In this document: in pieces, positions 1 through 10,011 of the stretch | How positions within the stretch are numbered: the stretch's first letter is position 1 | Layout: every line of letters starts with the position of its first letter | DNA from: Notamacropus eugenii | Lineage: Eukaryota > Chordata > Mammalia > Diprotodontia > Macropodidae | Direction of reading: 5' to 3' | Assembly (NCBI RefSeq): GCF_028372415.1 | Contig: NC_092876.1 | Span: 62,896,885 to 62,960,884, forward strand | Length of the DNA: 64,000 nt | Position numbers and translations under genes: made by a program | Notes under the pieces: generated by a model | Seen by the model: the letters and a program-made list of their open reading frames with translations, nothing else | What the model was told of the DNA's origin: nothing | Database searches by the model: none

Positions 1-330
1 TCACCTCCACGGGGCAGATGCTTGGGGGCTCTGCTAGAGAGTGACAGGGAAGCCAGCCTGGGGCATTCTCCAGTGAGAGTGAGGGCAGACCCCAGCTAAT
101 CTCACTACCCTTACCTGCCTACCAAAACCTCCCATCAATGTCAGAAGTAGTTTCTCTAATAGAACAGGATAATACAGACACATCCACTGCTTCTCAAAGG
201 AAGAGAGGTGAGGGGAGGCTGCAGAGCAAAGGAGATGCATTGATGATGACGACCCAGAGACCCAGCTCTGAGACACTAGGTTTCCTCAGACCTGATTCTT
301 TATGCTTATGGAATCTCTATTAAAACCGTG
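1..330. other. No gene or repeat recognised
   Basis: Mixed-composition sequence with short unsupported ORFs on both strands and no recognisable repeat. By known mammalian gene order, EPHA8 should lie to the left of C1QA, but nothing here can be read as an EPHA8 exon. Confidence 0.4.
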
Positions 331-495
331 AGCTAAAAAGCACTGGGCTGAGGATAGGGAGCCCCATATTCAAATCCCAGATCTGCCAATAACTTGCTGT
401 GTGACTTTGGGGAACTTTCTTCCACCCTCCATATCCACATCTACAAAATAAGATCGATGTCTCGGGATGATCTAACCCTTCCCACTCTATGAAGG
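331..495 (+). repeat. CORE-SINE fragment (MIR/Ther-2 type)
   Basis: The core is readable: a tRNA-like box, a stretch like 'gctgtgtgactttgggg', a poorly kept 'catctacaaaataaga' in place of 'catctgtaaaatgag', then a tail. Divergence is high, so this is an old insertion. Confidence 0.65.
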
Positions 496-519
496 ATGAT
501 GCTGGATCCTTCTCCTGAT

Positions 520-905
520 GGTTCCTGCAGGATAGTCATAGACAACTGGACATGGATGGAACCTCATGGACCATCTAATTCAACACATCTCCCCCAAAAG
601 AAGCCAAGGGACATATCCAGCGAGTGGTCATCCAGTCTCTCCTTCAAGACCTCCAGTGGGGACAGGGTAAGGAGGTGGAATCCACTTAATGTTTCAAGGC
701 ACACCATTCCATATCCAGACAGCTTTAAGTGTTAGGGATCCTGCTTTTCCTGACAGTAAGCCCAAATCTGCTGCTTTACAATATCCACCAATTGTTCCCA
801 GTCCTGCCCTCTGAGGCCAAGCAGAATAAATCTGATTCCTTTTACATGTGACAGCTTTTTTATCTTTAAAAAAAAGTCTCTTTATCCTGAACTCATCGAA
901 CACCA
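520..905 (-). repeat. CR1/L3 LINE 3' fragment
   Basis: On the minus strand this matches the widespread amniote CR1/L3 3' region: ORF2 C-terminal code with a purine-rich segment, the 'gaagttgt'-like portion, and the part preceding the tail. On the plus strand it reads 'gtggtcatccagtctctcc' followed by 'caagacctccagtgg'. Old and interrupted. Confidence 0.6.
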
Positions 906-959
906 AATAAAATTAGCATCTCTACATTCAAAATAGAATAGAAAAAGAGAATTTCACAT

Positions 960-1205
960 GGTCTTACAAATAATATCAATAATAGTCATAGCCAGCATTT
1001 TCGTAGTTCAAAATATCTCCATTTGACCCTCATAGAAACCCTATGGTGTAGGTGCTGTCACTGCCTCTATTTTACAGATGAGGAAAGTGAGGTTGAGAGA
1101 GATTAAATGACTTACCTAAGGTCGCACAACTAGTACGTTTCTGAGGCAGAATTCAAACTCAGGTCTTCCTGACTCCCAGCCCAGCACTGTATCCATTGTG
1201 TTAGC
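960..1205 (-). repeat. CORE-SINE, reverse orientation
   Basis: Contains the reverse core 'tttacagatgaggaaa', a variant of the acidic box 'gttgagagagattaaatga', and the tRNA-like end near 'gcactgtatccattgtg'. About full length. Confidence 0.75.
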
Positions 1206-1229
1206 TAACTGTAATCTCTATTACATACA

Positions 1230-2800
1230 ATTTGCTTTTCTTTTTAGGCAAAGAATAAATTCAACATATTACTTTCAAAGCTGTCTTGCTTGTCTGTGTT
1301 CCATTCTGACTTTCTCTATGTTAATTTCTGTAGATTTTTAAAAAATGCTTCAATGACATTTTTTTCCTTATTTTTTGAAGGATAATCCTATCAATATCTC
1401 CCTTTTTCCTATCAACCTTCCACAAATTGATTTTAAAAAAACATAAAACATTAACAATCAAGTAAAATAAATTTTCACAATGGCCATTTCAAAAAATGCA
1501 TCAAAAAATCCACCTCTGTCAAGAGGTGGAAAGCAGGTTCCATCATCAACCCTCTGGAATCACAGTCACTGTGTTTATTAGAGTTCTTAAGTCTTTCAAA
1601 GACTTTTTTAAAAAATTATTTTTGCATAAACTCATCTCCTGGCTCCACTCACTTCACTTAGCCTCACTTCATACACATCTTCCCAGGACTCACTGAAACC
1701 ATCTCTTTTATCATTTCTTTTGATGCAGTAATATTTATTGCATTCACATCCCATGATTTATTCAGTCATCCCTCAATTGATAAACATCACCTTAGTTTCT
1801 TCATCATTAAAAGAAAAAAGCTATTATAAATGACATTGTACATATGGGTTCATTTCCTCTTTCTTCAGTACCCTTAGGGCACAGCGGAGGTTTCTCTGGG
1901 TCACAGGGTATTTATTATTTTGCTTTTTAGAATAGCGAAACCAGGGGTGGGGAACCTGTGGCCTAGAGGCCACATGTGGCCCAATAGGTCCTCCTGAATA
2001 TTCAGTTAAAGGGTCTCACTTAAGGACCTAGAGGGCCACATGCGGCTTTCCCCACCTTTCATGCATTAGTATTCCTGTTTTCCTAAAGCACTTCCACCAA
2101 TTGTCATTACCCATTTTTGTCATCTTTAACCATCTGATGGCTATGAGGTGGAACCTCAGAGTTGCTTTAATTTGCATTTGGGTTGTTATTTTATATTACT
2201 GTTGATAGCTCAGATTTTTTTCCTTTGAGAACTCTGTTTATAATTGTTGGTCATAAAACTATCAGGAAATGTCTCTTTGTTCTATAAATTTGTTCATTGT
2301 ATCTTGGATACAAAACCTTTATCAGAGAAACTTGCTGCAATGATTTTCCCCAATTACCTCTTTTTCTTCTAGTTTTCGCTGCATTGATTTTAATTGTACA
2401 AAACTTTTAAAATCTTATGTAATCAAAATTATTTTTATTTTCTATGATCCTGTATCCATTGTTTACAAACTCTTCCCCATCATTTCAAAAAGTATTTTCT
2501 TCCTTTCTTCTTCAATTTGTTTATGATGTAACATTTTGTATTTAAAACATGTATCCATTTGGAGTTTGCTTTAGTATATGGTGTGAGATGCTGGTCTATA
2601 CCTAATTCCTCCTAGACTGTCTTCCAGTTTTCTCAGAAGAATTTATACAATAGCCTTTATTCCAGTAACTGAGGCCTTCAGGTTTATTACGCACTACGCT
2701 GTAGGTTGTGTACTAAATCTGTTCTACTGAACAACCCCTCTATTTTTAACTAGCATCAAATAATTTTGGTGATTTCTACTTTATAGTATAGTTTGAGACC
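1230..2800 (-). repeat. Old L1 LINE 3' end (ORF2 end and 3' UTR)
   Basis: Read on the minus strand, this resembles the 3' part of marsupial L1: the ORF2 C-terminus and the 3' UTR with its 'ctataaat...' and 'tcaattgataaacatcacc' blocks. It is strongly diverged with no open frame. A hAT MITE is inserted at 1942-2060. Confidence 0.6.
1942..2060. mobile_element. hAT-type palindromic MITE, copy 1
   Basis: Starts CAGGGGTGGGGAACC and ends with a decayed complement of that terminus. The interior is an imperfect inverted repeat: 'ggccacatgtggcc' near the left end and 'gggccacatgcggc' near the right. It has no coding capacity. It sits inside the L1 remnant and is therefore younger than it. Related copies are at 18006 and 18596. 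Confidence 0.7.
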
Positions 2801-3600
2801 TATTACTGTACCATAGCTATATCTCTGATACACATATCTTCACAACTGAGCCTTACAACAACATAGTGAGTAAATTCTATGGTTTTTCCTATCTCTGTTT
2901 TATATATAAGGAGCATGAGGATCAGAGAGGCTTTCCTGTGATCACTTGTCCGTAGAACCAATTTACCCTAACCCTTAGACTACCAGGAAGACTCCAGGTT
3001 GTATTATAAATTTGTAGGCTTTCTCACATTCCTACCTACCTCATTGATTGTACAACTTTGCCTCACGCAGAATAAAAAAGGGGCAAATAAGAAAATCCAA
3101 ACAAGGTAAAAATAAGGTTTCCATAGCCTCCCCAAAGTGAATATATGGACCCTTGAAAAATGGTGGTGTGGTGGAGTGGTGGGGGGCAGGGGGGCAAGGG
3201 TACTGGATTTGGGGTCAAAGAATGAGGTTTGAGTTCCAGCTTTGTTATTGACTCTCTACATAACCTCAGCCAAAGCAAAAAGTGGAAATACTATAATATA
3301 TGGTCCCACTGTGAATACTCTATTTTCAAAGGTCCTTTCCAGCTTTGGGATTCTCTACTCTAGAATAAGGAGGTCCTGGGTTTGAGTGACCTTAGATAGG
3401 TCACTTAATTTCTTTGATCTTCAGTTTCCTTATCTGTAAAATGAGAATTTTGGACCCTGTGGCCCCTGAGAGTCCATTCAGTTTTAAATCTATGGTCTTA
3501 TGCTTTCTTCCAACTCGAACATTCTATGTGCAAAGGCCCCTCCCAGTTTAAATACTGTACGTACATTTTGAGGTCCCTTCTAGCTCTGACATGCTGAGAT
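2800..3600. repeat. Cluster of decayed CORE-SINE fragments
   Basis: Three partial copies are visible: about 2830-3000 (reverse), 3170-3290 (forward head, 'ggatttggggtcaaagaatgag') and 3360-3600 (forward core 'ttatctgtaaaatgagaat' with tail). The last copy continues into L3-like tail units ('aggtcccttctagctctgac'). Confidence 0.6.
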
Positions 3601-4225
3601 TTATGAACTCTAGCTACCTATCCAAAACAAACTGAAGTCTGGGCTCTGGGGAGGAGAGGTCCCTGTTGACCTGATTTGCTCTTGTCTCAGGACAGCACAG
3701 AGGTGAACTCCCTGTTAGTAGGAGGGAAGACAGAGCCAGAGACCCAAGGCAGTCTGTTCAAACATTCCTTCTTCTCCCAATAGCAAGAAAAACGTTCAAA
3801 GAAATTTCATTGTTGCACCTTTGGCCCCTGTTTTTTAAAAAGATCTTTATTCCTTTCTCTTTGAAGAAGCAGAACACATTGGACTTCTGAGAAACATTAA
3901 AAAATGAAAATAATCAAACTGAGGCTTCGAGTCCCTGAAGACACAGAGATGCTGCCTCCAAGCTTCCTCTGGGCCCCAATGAGATTGGCTAGACACCTTG
4001 TAGAGTAATCTCCTCACTCCTCCTACCCCCTGCATGTGTCCCCAGGAACTTCAGGATAGGGACTTGCATTCCCAGCTGCTGCATAAACAAGAAATGATTT
4101 CAGACAGACTCAAAAATCAGATGCTACTTCAAAGGCCTCATAACTCTAACCCTGAGAATCTAGGCAGCAGTCTCCCTTTATCCATGGTTAAACAGGCACC
4201 TTAGCCCCTCGCCTTGGGAGCTACA
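3601..4225. other. No feature recognised
   Basis: Apparently unique sequence. Short ORFs on either strand have no recognisable domain or codon pattern. No splice-flanked coding segment was found. Confidence 0.4.
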
Positions 4226-4620
4226 CAGTTATAGAACTTCAAGGCTGAAAAAAGCCTTAGAACAGAGACTGTTAGAATTGAAGGGGATCTTAGAACGTAG
4301 TATATAACAGAGCTGGAAGAAACCTTAGAACATACGATGTCAGGACTAAAATGGCCCTTAGAATATAGAATGTTAGAGCTGAAATGGACCTTGAAAAATA
4401 GGATGTTGGAGCTGGAAACAACATTAGAGATCAGAAGATCTTAGGACCACAGGTTAGTAGGTGGAAGGGACCTCAGAGGTCATTGAAGTCCACTACCTAG
4501 TCTCATTTTACAGATGAGGAAAGAGAGTGACTTGTCCTAGGTCCTGCCTCAGATCCAAAGTTCAGTCTTGGGTCCTCTGACTTTGGTCCAGCACTCCTTC
4601 CACTGTATCAGTTGCTCTTC
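4226..4620 (-). repeat. Degenerate 33-bp repeat array joined to CORE-SINE
   Basis: Six or so diverged units of the form 'agaatgttagagctgaaatggaccttag' run from 4226 to 4440. They are followed by a reverse-oriented CORE-SINE body at 4440-4620 with 'cattttacagatgagga'. On the minus strand the order is SINE body then tail units, the same arrangement as at 48780-49730. Confidence 0.65.
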
Positions 4621-5101
4621 CTGAATCTAGTCTCATTCTTTATTTTATAGGGGAAGTAACGTAGGCATGGATAGATTAGGAAAGAGAATTTATGAAGTGC
4701 ATGCTCTGGACCAGACACTGTGCTGGGCTCTGAAGATATAACTGAAAGCAAGAAAGACAGCCACTATCCTTAAGGGGAAACAGCACATGAAGGAGGGAGG
4801 GGAGTACTAGTAACTGCAAGGTGGGAGGCAGAGAAAGAGAAAGAGGAGTCCATAGAGAGGCCAGGAGAGACTGAGGTGAAGCATAGCTGGGCCCCTTCCT
4901 AAAGTCACATTCCCAAGGATGGGGGGATTCCAGGGCAGAGGTGAAATGACTTTGGCCCCCAACATGAGAGGGCTCTCACCAACAGAGGAAATGGTTGCTG
5001 GGGTGAAAATGATAGACAATTTAGTGGGAATTGATCACTCTCTAATAATCATAGTTAGCATTTAAATAGTAGTTTAGGATTCACAAAGAATTTTGTAAAT
5101 A
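4621..5101. repeat. L2-like fragment and unique sequence
   Basis: 4680-4790 carries an ancient interspersed motif ('ccagacactgtgctgggct' followed by 'gaagatata'). The remainder to 5100 shows nothing recognisable. Confidence 0.45.
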
Positions 5102-5342
5102 TTGTTATTTGCTTGTTTCAGTCATGTCCATTTCTTCATGACCCCATTGGGGTTTTCTTGGCAAAGGTACGGCAGTGATTTGCCATTTTTTTTCAGCTTA
5201 TTTTACGTATGAAGAAACTGAGGCAAACAGGGTTAAATGACTCACCTAGGGTTGTAAAGCTAGTAAATGTCAGAGGCAGGATTTGAACTTGGGTTTCCCT
5301 AACTCCAGGTCTGACCCCCATCCACTGTACCCCTTAGCTGCC
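5102..5342 (-). mobile_element. Mar-1-type SINE (CORE-SINE with Bov-B-like tail)
   Basis: Reverse-oriented. It reads through the tail ('catgaccccattggggttt', 'cttggcaaaggtac'), the core ('gaagaaactgaggcaaaca') and the tRNA-like head ending near 'ccttagctgcc'. CORE-SINEs of this type are known to share their 3' end with Bov-B/RTE LINEs, which is taken to be how they were mobilised. Essentially full length, moderately diverged. Confidence 0.85.
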
Positions 5343-6039
5343 AAATGTTATTAGGTATTGCTATTAGGCAGCAAATACAAGAGTTGGCAAAGTATTCTTA
5401 CTTGACATCCAATGCTCTTTCCACAATATCACCAATTATAATAAGAAGTATCGGTTCCTTTGCCTGTTTCCTTCTCCTTCATCATGAGCTTTAAACTTAA
5501 AGGAATGGAGGAAGGACTACATTGCCTCCATATGTTCACCAAGATAAATGGAGAGTGGCTAGAATGAAGGGAGAAGAAGAGAATTGAGAAATGCAAATTC
5601 CAAGAGGATCCAAGGAAGGAGTTAGCAGCTACCTATGGCCTCAAAGGTCCAAACATAAATAACCAATGCTTCAGCAACAAGGGGACTTAGAGGTCTTCAC
5701 ACAAGATGGCAGATTTGATACTAGATTCATACCATATGAGGATTACAACCTTCATACTAGCAGGATGAAATCCATGACTGAAATGTGACCCTGAATGAAC
5801 ATCTTCAGAAGAAATGGGATGGCTAGAAATGGGGGACAGTTTAGTTGATGAGATGAGGATTATCCAGAAGAGGGCCACCAGAATGATGAAGTCCTTGGGT
5901 CCATGTCACAGGAGAACTTGTTGGAGTAATCAGGTATGTTCAGGCTGGAGGAGAGAAGACTCATGAGGGCTCAGGATAGCTATCTTCAAGTATTTGAAGG
6001 ATGATCACATGGAAGCAAAATTAGACTTCTTCCTCTTCT

Positions 6040-6124
6040 TCCTCCTAATCTTCCTAATTTTCCTTCTCCTTCTCCTTCTCCTTCTTCTTCTTCTTCTTCT
6101 TCTTCTTCTTCTTCTTCTTCTTCT

Positions 6125-6161
<37 letters not shown>

Positions 6162-6180
6162 CTGCTTCTGCTTCTGCTTC
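6040..6180. repeat. Compound trinucleotide microsatellite (TTC)n(CTG)n
   Basis: A CTTCTC-rich lead-in is followed by 16 uninterrupted TTC units (6082-6129), 10 uninterrupted CTG units (6129-6158) and a few CTTCTG units. The long poly-Leu and acidic/Arg-rich ORFs across it are by-products of triplet periodicity. Confidence 0.95.
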
Positions 6181-6250
6181 TTGTACCAAGACCATTGAGT
6201 GGAAGTTGTAAAGAGATAAAATTAGTCTGGATGTCAGGACAAATTTCCTG

Positions 6251-7835
6251 ATTTTGATTAGGAGATTCTTTCAATTTCCATTTTACTCTCTGGTTCTAGA
6301 ATACAGGGCAGTTTTCCTTGATGATATCTTGAAAAATGATGTCTAGGTTCTTTTTTTAATCATGATTTTCAGGTAGTCCAATAATTTTTAAATTATCTCT
6401 CCTGGATTTATTTTCCAGGTCAGTTGTCTTTCTAGTGAAATATTATACGATGTCTTCTATTTTTCCATTCTTTTGGTTTTGTTCTATAATTTCTTGATTT
6501 CTCATAAAAAGTCATTAGCTTCCATTTGCTCCATTCTAATTTTGAAGGAATTCTTCTCTTCAGTGAGTTTTTGAACCTCCTTTTCCATTTGGCCAATTCT
6601 GCTTTTTAAGGCATTCTTCTCCTCATTGGTTTTTCAGACCTCTTTTGCCATTTGGTCTAGTCTATTTTTAAGGTGTCACTTTCTTCATTATTTTGGGGGT
6701 CTCCTTTAGCAAACTATTGACTCATTTTTCATGATTTTCTTGCATCATTTTCATTTCTCTTTCCAATTTTTCCTCTACTTCTCTTACTTGATTTTCAAAA
6801 TCATTTTTGAGCTCTTCTATGGCCTGAGATCAATTTATATTTTTCTTGGAGGCTTTGAATGTTGGAACTTTGACTTTGTTGTCTTCTTCTGAGTGTGTGT
6901 TTTTATCTTCCTTGTCACCAAAGTAAGTTTCTACCGTCTGAGTTTTTCCCACTATTTGGTCATTTTCCTAGACAATTATTTGACTTTTTAACTCCTTGTT
7001 AAGAGTTTGTTAAGGTAGGACTATACCTCCAGTATTGAGGGAGGGTGTACTGTCTCAAGCTTCAGGGGTTTTTGTGCAGCTGTTTTCAGAGATGCTTCTA
7101 AGTTTTCATTTCATCCAAGGTGGTACGATCTTAGGAGAGGTGTTTACTCTTCTCCTGGCCTGTGCTGTTGTCTGTGAGTAACCACAAGCACTCCTTTCTT
7201 CCCTGGAACTGTGAGAAGGGTTTCTTCTCCACTGCTGCCACAAGCTCTGCTATGCCAGTGTTTCTCTTTGCCCCAGGACTGCCATACAGTAGTGCGACTT
7301 AGATCCAGGTGTGGGCAAAGCAACAGAGTCCTGCCTCAGTGTCAGCAAAGAGAGCCCTGTAATCTCCTTCTGGTCAGCTGTTTGACCCCCTCACCATCTG
7401 TGGGCTGAGATGAAATAGCCTCCACTGCCAACCCAGGGCTATGTTGGGACTGGGGCTGCACTGTGCTTCTCTCTCACACAGATCCGACTGACCTTTCCTA
7501 CTGACCTTCAAAGTTGTCTTTGACTTTTGTGGGTTGAGAAGCCTGGAAACTGCCCCAGCTGCCTGTGATTTAGTTCCCTGAGGCCTTCTCTGGGTGGAAC
7601 TTGGTCTGTGCTGACATGGCTTGCTTTGGCCTGTGCTCCTCTCTCAGCCCAGTGCAACAGACTTTTCCTGTTGACTTTCCAGGTTGTTTAGGGCTGGAAA
7701 TTCATTTCGTTCTGTCTTTTTGTGGGTTTTGCTGCTCTAGAATTTGTTTAGAATCATTTCTTAGAGGTATTTGGAAGAGTTTGGGGAAGAGCTCAAGCAA
7801 GTCCCAATCTTCACTCCACCATCTTGGCTCCACTC
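6251..7835 (-). repeat. HAL1/L1 5' segment, reverse orientation, 3' end missing
   Basis: On the minus strand it begins near 7835 with 'gagccaagatggtggagtg', continues through a 5' UTR homologous to 10012-10720 (shared 'ctaaacaaattctagagcag'), and reaches the ORF1 coiled coil and the RDNLKI-type motif. It stops around 6251 at the equivalent of position 11475 in the intact copy. ORF1 is broken by many stops. Because the 3' half is absent, this is not an ordinary 5'-truncated LINE copy. Confidence 0.75.
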
Positions 7836-7985
7836 CTCTCTTAGAGGTTTTCAAAGACAGACCATGTAACCATTTATCAGCTAAGTTACCCTGAGACTTC
7901 CTTTCCAGTAGAGGCTGGACTAGGTGGGTGCTGAGGTCCCTTCCAACTCTGATAAGCTATGATTCTTTGAAGTTAATAAAAGACC

Positions 7986-8419
7986 CATGAACAAATATGT
8001 TCCTGTTATGTGCTGGGAGTCTTTTAACTTGCTTGGAAGGAAAAATTGAGCTAAGTTCGTGGCTCAGAGATCAGGCTTTTCTGCCCTCCACCCAACAACT
8101 TCCCTCCACTGGGAAGCCCTGGGGAGCTGCCCTGCCTCTGAACAAGAGAAGACAGACCTTCGAGTCAATTCCCTGAATTGACTTTGGGGTCACTTGGAAG
8201 GAATAGAAAAGTGGAAAGAAGAGCACTTGGAAACTTGGTTATAAATCAGTCTTACATGACAGGTTTAATATGGAATAGTGTTGTAATAATTATTAGGGGA
8301 ATAGGGAAACTATTGATGGCACAATGCAAGGGAAGGAAGGAGGGACAGGGTGATTCAACTCCTATTTCTTTTGCTTTTCTCTTTTGGAATAAATGAATTC
8401 AGCCTCAAAAAGAAATCAG
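7986..8419. other. No feature recognised
   Basis: Apparently unique sequence. The 72-residue plus-strand ORF at 8178 has no recognisable domain and leads into the purine tract. Confidence 0.4.
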
Positions 8420-8865
8420 TCTTATTATCAGAAATGGGGGAAGAAGGGAGGGAAGGAACAGATAAAGATCTGCAGAGGAAAGGGGACGTTAGGGAAGGAA
8501 CAAGTTGGGAAGTAGAGATAATAAAGAGGAAGAGAGTAGAAGAGAGAGTGAGGAAAAGTGATAATTACAGAGGACGGAGGAGAGTTGGAGAGGGAAAAGT
8601 TGTAGAGAGATTTATATAGAAAAAGGAGGAGGGGAGCTGGAAAGAGGATTGGGGGAGTAGAAGAGAGAAGGGGAGAAGAATGCGAAGGAGAGGGAAGGAG
8701 AAGAAATAAGGTAAAGCAAGTATGGAGCAGGGAAGAGACTAGGAAAAAAGATTACAAGAGAAGGGAGTGGGCAGAGAGCTTGGAGAAGATGGAAAGGAAT
8801 TACAGAGTAGAAATAGGCAATATGAAAGGAGATAAGAGGATTTCAGATAAAACCAATGAATCCAG
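8420..8865. repeat. Polypurine (GA-rich) tract
   Basis: About 440 bases almost wholly A and G on the plus strand, with runs such as 'gggaggggagctggaaagag'. Low complexity, non-coding. The ORFs in it are Arg/Glu/Lys-rich artefacts. Confidence 0.85.
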
Positions 8866-9997
8866 ACCCCCACGTTCTGAGTTGACATAGTCTGGGTTTG
8901 ATCTTGAGGGCATCTCAGAAATCATTCTCTTTGGCACAGTTTGTCCTACCTAGGTTTTCTTGAGATTTTCAGAATTTGGCATTTGTACCTCAAGTCAGAG
9001 TTTACTCTGAGAATCTCAGCTCATGGCTCGGTCTCTACAAGTTGTGGGCAAAGGGGCATTTGGATCTCAGGCACTCAAATTTACAATCAATCAATTATAA
9101 ACATTTATTAAGCACCTACTTTGTACCAGGTACTGTGCTGGGCACTGGGGATACAAATGAATGAATGAAATGATTCCTGCCCTCTAAAAGCTTATATTCT
9201 ATTGGAAGAGACAACACATATATGTCTAAGTAAACACAGACTAAATACATAAGTACATAATAATAAAATGCAGGGTGATGAAAGAGAGAGAAAGAGCACC
9301 AGCAATTGTTGGTGGCATTGAGGAAAGGCTAGAAAGTGGTGCTTACAGGATAGACTTTGTATACTTTACTCCACAGAAAGAATAAAAAATAACATATAGG
9401 TTTTGCAGTGATCTGCTAACAATCAAAACGATTCATGTTCCCTGTATGGTGAGTTTTGTTTCCCTCATGTGGCCCTCCAGAAGAAAAAAAATTTTAATTG
9501 AATAATTTCTTTAAATTAATGTAAAAAAACCAAACAGGTCCAGTCTTGGAAAACCAAAATTTGGACTTCTCTTCCACCTGAGAGGAGGGAGAAGCTTTTG
9601 GGGTCTTTGAGAAGTCAACCCCTCACCCATATGACTTACACAGTCTGGATGACTCACAGCATGCAAGCACCTTCATCAATGTGCTAGTTCACGATCCTTG
9701 AGGTTTCCTCTTCTCTTGGGGACACACTTCCAGACAATCTCCAGACTATGCTGCTTCCATTCCACTACTTATCACAGTGTCTGGCACATAGTAGGAACTT
9801 AATAAATGCTTATTGACTGACTTGGCTCCAGCCAACTTCCTTTGAGAAAGCTCCAACCAGAACTATCTGGACCCAGACTCTGGATCTTTGGGCTTTAGTA
9901 AATGAGCTCCCCTTTATCTTGCTTTCAATGGATTCTTAGCCTTTACCAGACCATGTCTTTGCCCCTAACCTTTTCTAACTCCCCTTTATGAGTCATT
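8866..9997. repeat. L2-type fragments in otherwise unremarkable sequence
   Basis: 9075-9330 is an ancient repeat with 'aacatttattaagcaccta' and 'gggatacaaatgaatg'. 9765-9825 is a typical L2 tail ('ggcacatagtaggaactta', 'ataaatgcttattgact'). The rest shows no gene or recognised repeat. Confidence 0.55.
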
Positions 9998-10011
9998 AAA
10001 ATGTAAGGGTT

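Larger units (their letters stand above)
5650..7985 (+). repeat. L3/CR1 LINE 3' segment, split by later insertions
   Basis: Left arm 5650-6250 reads like the L3/CR1 3' region ('agagggccaccagaatgatg', 'caagtatttgaaggatga'). The right arm 7836-7985 continues with 'aggttttcaaagacaga', 'gaggtcccttccaactctga' and the terminal 'ctatgattctttga'. Between them lie an expanded microsatellite (6040-6180) and a reverse HAL1/L1 segment (6251-7835). Confidence 0.7.

Noticed and set aside
1-330. Last exon or 3' UTR of EPHA8
   Set aside because: Synteny makes it tempting, but there is no kinase or SAM-domain code and no convincing polyadenylation context.
5986-6274. Poly-Leu, poly-Glu/Ala and poly-Arg ORFs of 69-89 codons
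   Set aside because: Products of the TTC/CTG microsatellite in different frames.
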